Part shown: positions 1-7,700 of the stretch, piece after piece
Position numbering within the stretch: the first letter of the stretch is position 1
How the letters are laid out: each line of letters starts with the position of its first letter
From: RPQJ01 sp041910015
GTDB lineage: Bacteria; Pseudomonadota; Gammaproteobacteria; Steroidobacterales; Steroidobacteraceae
NCBI GenBank assembly: GCA_041910015.1
Contig: JAYRRR010000077.1
Span: 44,535 to 108,534 of the forward strand
Direction: 5' to 3'
Length of the DNA: 64,000 nt
Translations under genes and position numbers: made by a program
The notes under the pieces: model-generated
The model's input: only the letters and a program-made list of their open reading frames with translations
Database searches by the model: none
Told to the model about the DNA's origin: nothing

Positions 1-1
1 G

Positions 2-85
2 CCGCCCGATTTCGCGAACGAACTCTACGTGCAGCGTGGCGACGGCCGGCTCGTCGGCGTCACGCTGGCCTGGCGCTGGAAGTGA
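2..85 (+). CDS. TonB-dependent receptor, C-terminal end (partial)
   Basis: Only the last 27 codons are inside the window. They read as a closing outer-membrane beta strand (GVTLAWRWK, then TGA), with the alternating aromatic residues usual at the C-terminus of TonB-dependent receptors. The genes directly downstream encode a thiamine-binding-type protein, a PnuC permease and a small-molecule kinase. In gammaproteobacteria this set commonly accompanies a thiamine TonB-dependent receptor, so outer-membrane thiamine import is inferred from context. The fragment alone could not prove the family. Confidence 0.5.
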   Translation, partial: PPDFANELYVQRGDGRLVGVTLAWRWK

Positions 86-112
86 GGCGCCGCTTTGCCC
101 GGAGGTGAACCC

Positions 113-370
113 ATGCGCACTGCCATCGAAATCAGCCTGTACCCGCTCGATGCCGATTACGTCCCGCCGATCAAGGATTTCATCGAGCGGCTCAACCGGC
201 ATTCCGGGCTGACCGTGGTCACCAATGCCATGAGCACGCAGGTCGCCGGGGAGCACGACCTCGTGTTCGCCGCGCTCGCTCAGGAAACGCGGACGACGTT
301 CGGCGCGGACCGTCGCGCGGTGTTCGTCATGAAGGTCCTCGGCGGGCAGCCGACGTCCGACGAGCGCTGA
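113..370 (+). CDS. YkoF/MTH1187-type thiamine-binding protein
   Basis: A small cytoplasmic protein of 85 residues with the pattern of the thiamine_BP (YkoF/MTH1187) family: an N-terminal strand EISLYPL, a helix IKDFIERLNRHSGLTV and the segment TNAMSTQVAGE, which in the family lies near the ligand pocket. The ATG at 113 is chosen because GGAGGTG lies five bases upstream; an upstream ATG at 95 has no such site. It starts 27 bases after the receptor stop and 18 bases before pnuC, so it probably shares their transcript. A binding or carrier role for thiamine or a precursor is inferred from family and context. Confidence 0.7.
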   Translation: MRTAIEISLYPLDADYVPPIKDFIERLNRHSGLTVVTNAMSTQVAGEHDLVFAALAQETRTTFGADRRAVFVMKVLGGQPTSDER

Positions 371-388
371 ACCCTGCTCGAATCGATC

Positions 389-982
389 ATGACCGCGCTC
401 GCCGCGGTATCGCACGTGGAATGGCTGGCGGTCGTGCTCGCGCTCGGCTACCTGCTGCTCGCGATTCGCCAGAATCCGTGGTGCTGGGCTTTCTCCGTCG
501 CGAGTTCGCTGCTGTACCTGGTGCTGTTCGCGCGCGCGGGTCTGGTGATGCAGGCGGCCCTGCAGGTCTTCTTCGTCGCGATGGCCGCCTACGGCTGGCG
601 CCAATGGCGCGGTGGCGGCGTGGCGGCGCCGGCACGGGTGCGTCGTTGGCCCGCGCGCTGGCACGTCGGGTCGATCGTGGCCATTGCACTGGCCGCCGGC
701 ATCAACGGCGCGCTGATCGCAGGGCCCGGTGCGGCGACGTGGGTGTCCTGCGCCGATGCCGCGATCGCCTGGGGCAGCGTGCTCACGACCTGGCTCGTCG
801 CGCGCAAGGTGCTGGAAAACTGGCTGTACTGGATCGCGATCGACCTCGCCGCGGTGGTGCTGTACGCATCGCAGGGCCTGTCGGCCACGGCGGGCCTGTA
901 CCTGCTCTATGCCGCGCTGGCCGTGCGTGGCCACGCGGCCTGGCGGGCGGACGAGCGTGCGGCGATCGATGTCGCTGCCTGA
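389..982 (+). CDS. pnuC: PnuC-family vitamin permease (probable thiamine transporter, PnuT)
   Basis: An inner-membrane protein of 197 residues with about seven hydrophobic helices. It carries family landmarks: the WCWAFSVASSLLYLVLFAR helix, the YGWRQW segment around residue 70 and ENWLYWIAID in the second half. PnuC-family proteins are facilitators for vitamin precursors that are trapped inside the cell by phosphorylation. The next gene encodes a kinase-fold protein, which fits this trapping scheme. Because the neighbours are thiamine-type genes, thiamine (PnuT) is preferred over nicotinamide riboside as substrate, but specificity cannot be read from the sequence. Confidence 0.8.
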   Translation: MTALAAVSHVEWLAVVLALGYLLLAIRQNPWCWAFSVASSLLYLVLFARAGLVMQAALQVFFVAMAAYGWRQWRGGGVAAPARVRRWPARWHVGSIVAIALAAGINGALIAGPGAATWVSCADAAIAWGSVLTTWLVARKVLENWLYWIAIDLAAVVLYASQGLSATAGLYLLYAALAVRGHAAWRADERAAIDVAA

Positions 983-986
983 GGTC

Positions 987-1910
987 ATGAACACCTGGCT
1001 TGTGGCCGAGCGCGACGCGCGGCAGGCGTTGCGCCTGGAGGCATCCACCGTCGTGCTCGCCGATGGGGCGTTCGAACCGGTGCCGGGCGGATTCAGTAAT
1101 CACGCCTGGCGCGTCACTGCGAGCGACGGCACGCGATGCTTCGTCCGCCTCGCCAGTCGGCAGGTCGAGCGGCTCGGCGCGGATCACGTCACCGAGTGCC
1201 GCGTCGCCGGTCTTGCGGCTGCCGTCGGGCTGGCGCCAGACATCGTGCGTTGTGATCCGCGCGAACGGCTGCTCGTCACGCGGTGGCTCGACGAGGCGCC
1301 GGCAGGGCGGCCGGTCGCCGACGGCCGGCGCATGCGCGTCCTCGCAACGACGCTCGCGCGGCTGCACGGCTTGGCGCCGCCCGTCGGGCTGCGCGTCGTG
1401 GACTTCGAGGCCCAGGCGAGGCAGCTCGAACGTGAGATCGGCACCGACACGGCGGAGGGGCGGCTCGCCGTGCTGGCCGCGAGCGTCTTCGACCGACTGC
1501 AGACCGCTGCGCCGCCGATGGTCCCCTGCCACAACGACCTCAGTCCGTCCAACGTGATCTGGGATGCCACGGGCCGGGCGTGGCTCGTCGACTGGGAATA
1601 CGCGGGTCTTGGCGACGCCGCGTTCGACCTGGGCTCGCTCGCGAGCCAGCATGGGCTCGGCGCACAGGCACGTGCGAGGCTGCTCGGCGACTACGTCGCG
1701 GCCGGCGGCCAGCTGGACGCCGGGCGGCTGGATCTCGCGGCCTGGGCGTTCGATTACGTCCAGTGGCTCTGGTACCGGGCGAGCATCGCCGCCGCCGTGG
1801 ACGCCGCGGACCACCGCGCGGCCGCCGCCCGGTCAGGTCGCCTGCACGAGTCGCTGCAGGCGCGTGCAAGCCGTCTCTTGCGCTGCAATAATGCGGGGTT
1901 TGGAGCATGA
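987..1910 (+). CDS. APH-fold phosphotransferase (probable thiamine kinase)
   Basis: 307 residues in the aminoglycoside/choline/thiamine kinase fold. The catalytic loop HNDLSPSNV lies at residues 182-190 (Asp184, Asn189) and the metal-binding WLVDWEYAG at 199-207 (Asp202). GGFSNHAWRV near residue 35 is the substrate-side loop shared by thiamine and choline kinases. It starts four bases after pnuC; another in-frame ATG at 969 would overlap pnuC. Within this cluster the likely role is phosphorylation of imported thiamine to thiamine monophosphate, which would trap it in the cytoplasm. Choline or ethanolamine kinase activity is the main alternative. Confidence 0.72.
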   Translation: MNTWLVAERDARQALRLEASTVVLADGAFEPVPGGFSNHAWRVTASDGTRCFVRLASRQVERLGADHVTECRVAGLAAAVGLAPDIVRCDPRERLLVTRWLDEAPAGRPVADGRRMRVLATTLARLHGLAPPVGLRVVDFEAQARQLEREIGTDTAEGRLAVLAASVFDRLQTAAPPMVPCHNDLSPSNVIWDATGRAWLVDWEYAGLGDAAFDLGSLASQHGLGAQARARLLGDYVAAGGQLDAGRLDLAAWAFDYVQWLWYRASIAAAVDAADHRAAAARSGRLHESLQARASRLLRCNNAGFGA

Positions 1911-2254
1911 GCCGCGACGGCGGCACGGGTGTGAGCATGGCCAAGATGGTGGTGACCGATCGCGACGGCAACGTCCACGAGGTCGAGGGACGCGTGGGCG
2001 TGAAGTTCATGGAAACGCTGCGGGAGTACGATTGGGGTGTGACGGCCATCTGCGGCGGGCTCTGCTCCTGCGCCACGTGTCACATCCTGATCGAACCGGA
2101 GTGGCACGACCGCCTGCCGGCGCCGCAGAGCGACGAAAAGGACCTGCTGCTCGAACTCGGACACTACGACGCCGGCCGTTCGCGGCTGAGCTGCCAGGTC
2201 GACTTCACTGACTCGCTCGACGGCGTGCGCATGACGATCGCCACGGACGAATGA
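1907..2254 (+). CDS. [2Fe-2S] adrenodoxin-type ferredoxin
   Basis: 115 residues if translation starts at the ATG that overlaps the kinase stop (ATGA); an internal ATG at 1937 gives 105 residues and a more typical N-terminus. The cluster ligands match the adrenodoxin/Isc ferredoxin pattern: Cys49, Cys55 and Cys58 in CGGLCSCATCH, plus Cys96 in LSCQV. An extra Cys53 sits inside the loop, as in other vertebrate-type ferredoxins. It is a soluble one-electron carrier. No P450 or reductase gene is nearby, so its partner is unknown; the SDR downstream may be only co-transcribed. Confidence 0.85.
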   Translation: MSRDGGTGVSMAKMVVTDRDGNVHEVEGRVGVKFMETLREYDWGVTAICGGLCSCATCHILIEPEWHDRLPAPQSDEKDLLLELGHYDAGRSRLSCQVDFTDSLDGVRMTIATDE

Positions 2255-2283
2255 CGGCGCGGCACTTGCAGCAGGGAGAAGAG

Positions 2284-3045
2284 ATGGGCGTTTCATTCGA
2301 TCTGACCGGGCGCGTTGCGCTCGTCACCGGCGCGAGCCGTGGCATCGGTGAGGCGATCGCCCGGGGGCTGGCGCAGCACGGCGCCGAAGTCATCGTCTCC
2401 AGCCGCAAGCTGGATGGCTGCGAGCCGGTCGCCGCCGGAATCGTCGCGACGGGCGGAAAAGCGCGGGCCCTGGCCTGCCACATCGGCGACATGGCCGCGC
2501 TCGAGGCGACGTTCGCACGGGTGCAGGCCGACTACGGCCGGCTGGACGTGCTGGTCAACAACGCGGCGACCAATCCCTATTACGGGCACGTGCTCGACAC
2601 CGACCTCGGCGCGTTCCAGAAGACCGTCGACGTCAACATCCGCGGCTATTTCTACGCGTCGGTGTTCGGCGGCCGGCTCATGCGCGAGCACGGTGGCGGC
2701 TCGATCATCAACGTTGCGTCGATCAACGCGGTGCGTCCCGGTCCGCTGCAGGCGATCTACTCGATCACCAAGGGGGCGGTGCTGAACATGACCAAGGCCT
2801 TCGCGAAGGAGTGCGGGCCGCACGGCATCCGCTGCAACGCGCTGCTGCCCGGGTTGATCCGCACCCGGTTCGCCGGCGCGCTGCTCGAGGACGAAAAGCA
2901 GCTCGAGCATTACCTCGGCGCGAACCCGCTCGGGCGGGTCGGCGAGCCGCAGGATCTGGCCGGCGCGGCCGTGTTCCTGGCCTCACCGGCGTCGTCGTAC
3001 GTGACGGGCGAGTTCCTCGTCGTCGACGGTGGCTTCCTGACCTGA
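2284..3045 (+). CDS. SDR-family NAD(P)-dependent oxidoreductase
   Basis: 253 residues with a classical short-chain dehydrogenase layout: TGASRGIG cofactor loop at residues 15-22, NNAAT stabilising motif near 90, catalytic Tyr-x3-Lys in YSITK near 155-160, and the C-terminal YVTGEFLVVDGG. The ATG at 2284 is preferred because GGGAG lies just upstream; an earlier ATG at 2251 overlaps the ferredoxin stop and would add an unrelated leader. The substrate is unknown; the closest textbook types are glucose/ribitol dehydrogenase-like or 3-oxoacyl reductases. Its stop lies two bases from the convergent gpmA stop. Confidence 0.8.
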   Translation: MGVSFDLTGRVALVTGASRGIGEAIARGLAQHGAEVIVSSRKLDGCEPVAAGIVATGGKARALACHIGDMAALEATFARVQADYGRLDVLVNNAATNPYYGHVLDTDLGAFQKTVDVNIRGYFYASVFGGRLMREHGGGSIINVASINAVRPGPLQAIYSITKGAVLNMTKAFAKECGPHGIRCNALLPGLIRTRFAGALLEDEKQLEHYLGANPLGRVGEPQDLAGAAVFLASPASSYVTGEFLVVDGGFLT

Positions 3046-3047
3046 GG

Positions 3048-3800
3048 TCACCGCTTCTCGGTCTGCTTCGCCACGGCTTCGGCACGCGCCTTCACGGCCT
3101 CAGGGTCGCCGAGATAGCGGCTCGACACGGGCGTCAGGCTCGCGTCGAGTTCATACAGCAGCGGCACGCCCGTCGGGATGTTCAGCTCGACGATCGCGGA
3201 GTCCGACATGCGGTCGAGCATCTTTACCAGCGCGCGCAGGCTGTTGCCGTGCGCGGCGACGAGCACGTTGCGCCCGGCCCGCAATTCGGGGGCGATGCGT
3301 GCCTCCCAGAACGGCAGTACGCGCGCCAGCGTGTCCTTGAGTGATTCGCACGCCGGCAGCTCGGCCGGCGGCACCTGCGCGTAGCGGCGGTCGAACCGCG
3401 GGTGGCCGGGGTCGCTCGCCGGCAGCGGCGGCGGCGGGATGTCGTAGCTGCGCCGCCAGATCTTCACCTGTTCCGCACCGTGCTTCTCGACCGTCTGCGC
3501 CTTGTCGAGGCCCTGCAGCGAGCCGTAGTGACGTTCGTTGAGGCGCCAGCTGCGCTCGACCGGCAGCCACATCAGGTCCATTTCGTCGAGCGCGATCCAG
3601 AGCGTGCGGATGGCGCGCTTCAGGACCGACGTGAAGGCGACGTTGAACGCGATGCCTTCCGCCTTCAGCAGGCGTCCGGCCTCCTGTGCTTCCTGCCGGC
3701 CCTGCGCTGACAGATCGACGTCGATCCAGCACGTGAAGAGGTTCTCGAGGTTCCAGATGCTCTGGCCGTGGCGCAGGAGCAGCAGCTTGCCGGTACTCAT
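3048..3800 (-). CDS. gpmA: 2,3-bisphosphoglycerate-dependent phosphoglycerate mutase
   Basis: 250 residues, the normal length for bacterial GpmA. The phospho-histidine motif LLRHGQSIWN places the catalytic His at residue 11, ERHYGSLQG supplies the proton-donor region, and VAAHGNSLRA carries the second active-site histidine. The enzyme interconverts 3- and 2-phosphoglycerate in glycolysis and gluconeogenesis, in the cytoplasm. It is convergent with the SDR gene and downstream of a glycosyltransferase gene with 94 bases between them. TATAAA (minus strand, 3848-3843) in that gap may be a -10 element. Confidence 0.93.
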   Translation of the reverse strand: MSTGKLLLLRHGQSIWNLENLFTCWIDVDLSAQGRQEAQEAGRLLKAEGIAFNVAFTSVLKRAIRTLWIALDEMDLMWLPVERSWRLNERHYGSLQGLDKAQTVEKHGAEQVKIWRRSYDIPPPPLPASDPGHPRFDRRYAQVPPAELPACESLKDTLARVLPFWEARIAPELRAGRNVLVAAHGNSLRALVKMLDRMSDSAIVELNIPTGVPLLYELDASLTPVSSRYLGDPEAVKARAEAVAKQTEKR

Positions 3801-3894
3801 GGATGGCGTGTCTCGGATGGATGCGACGAGGTGTCCGTCTCGTTTATAGCAACCCGCGGCCGCCGCGGCCAGACGCGGAAATGCCGAGGCCGGC

Positions 3895-4689
3895 TCAGCG
3901 GGTCAGGTGCTGGTCGAGGCCGCGCGCGCAGCGCGTGCGGCCGCTGAGCACGGTCTCGCGCCACCGCTCCTGGTTCGCCCGCGCCGCGGCTCGCGACGCC
4001 GGGCGATGGTGCAGGTGCCAGGCGATGCCGCCGAACACCAGCGTCTGGCGTCGCAGCCCCTGGTTGGTGAGCCGCGCGCAGAGTTCCTTGTCTTCGGACC
4101 CCCAGCCCGTCAGTTCCTCGTCGAAGCCGTTGACGCGCAGCAGGTCGTCGCGCCAGAACGCCTGGTTGCACGACTTCACGGCGACGAACGCGTTGGCCGC
4201 GCGGTGCAGCCGCTGGCCGAGGCGAGGCGCGTGCATGACGTAGGCACGACGGCGGGTGTCGATCCCACGTGCCCAGGGCGCGGGCAGCGCGCCAGTCTGC
4301 AGCAACCGGCGCGTGGCGGGTTCGTCGAGCGGAATGCGGACGCCCTGCGTCCAGAATCCGCGCCGCGCGATGCGCCGGTGGTCGGCGACGAATTGCGGGT
4401 GCAGCACCATGTCGCCGTCGACCAGCAGCACGTAGTCGCAGTCGGTCCGGGCGATCGCGAGGTTGCGCGCCCGCCCGGCGCGGAAGCCCGCGTGCACCTG
4501 GCGCACGTGGTGCACGGGGCAGGGGACTCGACGGGCGAAGGCCTCGACGACGCGCGTCACGGCCGGCCCCGATCCGTCGTCCGCCACGACGACCTCGTCG
4601 GGCACGCGCGTCTGCGCCCGCACACTGTCGAGGGCGCGGTCGAGCGCTTCGGCGCGCTCGAACACCGCGACGACGAGACAGGTGCGCAT
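3895..4689 (-). CDS. Family 2 glycosyltransferase with GT7-type C-terminal segment
   Basis: 264 residues with a GT-A fold. The nucleotide-sugar loop VVVADDGS is at 33-40, the metal-binding Asp-x-Asp is LLVDGDM at 88-94, and the C-terminal galactosyltransferase-type motif NGFDEELTGWGSEDKEL spans about 187-203. There are no membrane segments, so it probably works at the cytoplasmic face on lipopolysaccharide core or another surface glycan. The gene ends 94 bases before gpmA and starts 13 bases after the stop of the glutamate dehydrogenase gene. Acceptor and sugar cannot be deduced, and no other polysaccharide genes are close. Confidence 0.75.
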   Translation of the reverse strand: MRTCLVVAVFERAEALDRALDSVRAQTRVPDEVVVADDGSGPAVTRVVEAFARRVPCPVHHVRQVHAGFRAGRARNLAIARTDCDYVLLVDGDMVLHPQFVADHRRIARRGFWTQGVRIPLDEPATRRLLQTGALPAPWARGIDTRRRAYVMHAPRLGQRLHRAANAFVAVKSCNQAFWRDDLLRVNGFDEELTGWGSEDKELCARLTNQGLRRQTLVFGGIAWHLHHRPASRAAARANQERWRETVLSGRTRCARGLDQHLTR

Positions 4690-4702
4690 CGCCGCGCCGG
4701 TC

Positions 4703-7700
4703 TCAGGTCTCCGCGACCGTCACGCGGCGCACGGCCTGTAGCGCCACCGACAGCGAGGCGAAGTCGACCGGCGTCGTCTGGGCACGGATGTCGGTGATGA
4801 CGGCGCGCGCATGGCGGGTCGCGGCCTCGTGCTTGCGCAGCCAGCGCTCGATCGCCTTCGCCGGATCGGCTTCGCGCGGGCCTTCGAGGACACCCTGCGC
4901 GAGGCTGCGGTGCACCTCGAACTGTGCTTCACGGAGACTGCCGCGGGCGACCGCATGCCAGTGACCCGCGGTGTCCAGCCCCTCGATGTGATGGCGCAGC
5001 CAGTCGAGTCCGAAAAGCGCGCCGATACCGAAATAGGCGCGGGCGGCGGCCTCGACGGTGATCCTGCGCGCCTGCGCGAGTTCGACGATGTCGGGTGCGC
5101 AGTGCAGCGCATTGCACGCCGCGATCCGGCGCGCGAGATCGGCCGGTACGCCGGCAGCGCCCAGTTCGGCTGTGCGTGCCTCGAACCCCGCGCGGTCCGA
5201 TGCCTGCAGCCACTGCAGCGGCGCACGGGCGAGCTCGCGGATGCCGGGCTGCAGCCGCGCGACCTGTTGCTCGATGCCGAGCGCGTTGCGGTGACGCTGG
5301 ATCATCCAGTAAGTGGCCTGGCGGATCAGGCCGACGGTGTCCTGCACCATGCGGTACTGCACGGACGACGCGACCCTGTTGTCGAGCGCCTCGATTGCGT
5401 TCCACGTCTCGCGCACCTCGAAGGCCTCGCGCGCGATCGCGTAGGCACGCGCCACCGTGGCGGCGTCGGCACCCGTGTCCTGCTGCGCGCGGGCCACGAA
5501 CGTCGGGCCCATGCGGTTGACGATGCTGTTGGTCGTCGCGGTCGCGATGATCTCGCGCCGCAGGCGGTGATCCCCGAGCAGCCTGCGGAAGCGACGCGTC
5601 AGCCGCTCCGGGAAATAGCGGTTCAGCTCGAGACCGAGGTATGGATCCTCGGGAACGTCGGACTGGATCAACTGCGCATTCAGGGCGATCTTCGCGTAGC
5701 TCACCATGATCGCGAGTTCGGGCCGCACGAGGGTCTGGCCCGCGCGCCGCCGATCCTCGATCTCCTCGCCGCTGGGCAGGTACTCGAGCGACCGATCGAG
5801 CACGCCGTCGAGTTCCAGCGAGCGAATGAAGTGCGCGTGCTCGCCGAGTCGCTCGCTGGCCGTCGCCTCGAGCAGGCTGATCGCCTGGCTCTGCAGGTAG
5901 TTGTCGCGCAGCACCAGGGCCGCAACGTCGTCCGTCATCGCGGCCAGCAGCCGGTTGCGCTGCGGCGTCGTGAGCTTCACGCGGTGCTGCACTGCCTTCA
6001 GCAGGATCTTGATGTTGACCTCGTGGTCGGAGCAGTCCACGCCGCCGGAGTTGTCGACGAAGTCCGTGTTGATGCGTCCGCCGCGCATCGCGTATTCGAT
6101 GCGACCGAGCTGCGAAAAGCCCAGGTTGCCGCCCTCGCCGACGACCTTGCAGCGCAGTTCGCGCCCGTCGACGCGCACCGCGTCGTTGGTGCGGTCGCCG
6201 ACCGCCGGATTCGCCTCCCACGACGCTTTCACGTACGTGCCGATGCCGCCGTTCCAGAGCAGGTCGACCGGCAGCCGGAGGATCGCGCGGATGATCTCCT
6301 GCGGCGTGGCCTGCGAGGTCTCGAGACCGAGCAGCGCGCGCGCCTGCGCCGGGAGCGCGATCTGCTTGGCGTTGCGTGGGAACACGCCGCCACCCCTGGA
6401 AATCAGCTTCGGGTCGTAGTCGCTCCAGGCCGAGCGCGGCAGGTTGAACAGCCGCTCGCGCTCCCGGTGACTGCGCACGGCGTCGGGATCGGGGTCGAGG
6501 AAGATGTGCTGGTGGTTGAAGGCGGCCACCAGCCGGATGTGCGGCGACAGCAGCATGCCGTTGCCGAACACGTCGCCCGCCATGTCCCCGATACCGGCGA
6601 CCGTGAAGTCCTGCGCCTGCGTGTCGACGCCCATTTCGCGGAAGTGGCGCTTCACGCATTCCCAGGCACCCTTGGCAGTGATGCCCATCTTCTTGTGGTC
6701 GTAACCCGCGGAGCCGCCGGACGCGAAGGCGTCGCCGAGCCAGAAGCCGTACTCGGCCGCGAGCGCGTTGGCCGTGTCGGAAAACGTCGCCGTGCCCTTG
6801 TCCGCCGCGACGACGAGGTAGGGATCGTCCGCGTCGTAGCGCACGGTGCGCTCGGGCGGGATCACTACGTCGCCGATCACGTTGTCGGTGACGTCGAGCA
6901 GCCCGCGGATGAACCAGCGGTAGCACTCGGTGCCTTCGCGCTGGACGACCTCGCGCGAGGCGCCCGCGGGCATCTGCTTCGGCACGAAGCCGCCTTTCGC
7001 GCCCACGGGCACGATCAGCGTGTTCTTGACGTTCTGTGCCTTCATGAGCCCGAGGATCTCGGTGCGGAAGTCCTCGCGCCGGTCCGACCAGCGCAGGCCG
7101 CCGCGCGCGACCCTGCCCATGCGCAGGTGCACGCCCTCGACGCGCGGCGAGTACACCCAGATCTCGAACATCGGCCGTGGCTTCGGCAGGTCGGGCAGTT
7201 GCTGCGGATCGAGCTTGAACGACAGGTAGGGCTTCGGCTGCCCCGACGCGTCGCGCTGATAGTGGTTGGTGCGCAGCGTCGCCATGATCACCGCGCGGAA
7301 TGCGCGCAGGATGCGGTCGTCGTCGGGGCTGGTCACCTGCTCGAGCGCCTCGGCGACGTCCTCGGTCAGGCGCTTGATCTGTGCCGCACGCACGGTCGGC
7401 CTGAGGTCCGGATCGAAGCGCGCCTCGAACGTCCACACGAGCCGAGAGGCGATCACGACATTGCGCGCAAGCACTTCCTCCATGTACTTCTGGCTGAACG
7501 TGATGCCGGTCTGCAGCAGGTATCGGCAGATCGCGCGCAGCAGGAGTGCCTGGCGCCAGTCGAGCCCGGCTGCGAGCACGAGCCGGTTGAAGCCGTCGCT
7601 CTCGGCGAAACCCTGCCGCACGGCGTGGAACGCCTCTTCGAAACGCGGGCCGACCTGCTCGGGATCGAGCGTCCTCCCGCCCGCGTGCTTGACCTCGAGA

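Noticed and set aside
3797..4171. A short minus-strand open frame bridging gpmA and the glycosyltransferase
   Set aside because: It uses another frame of the glycosyltransferase 3' end and the promoter gap of gpmA; no sign of coding.
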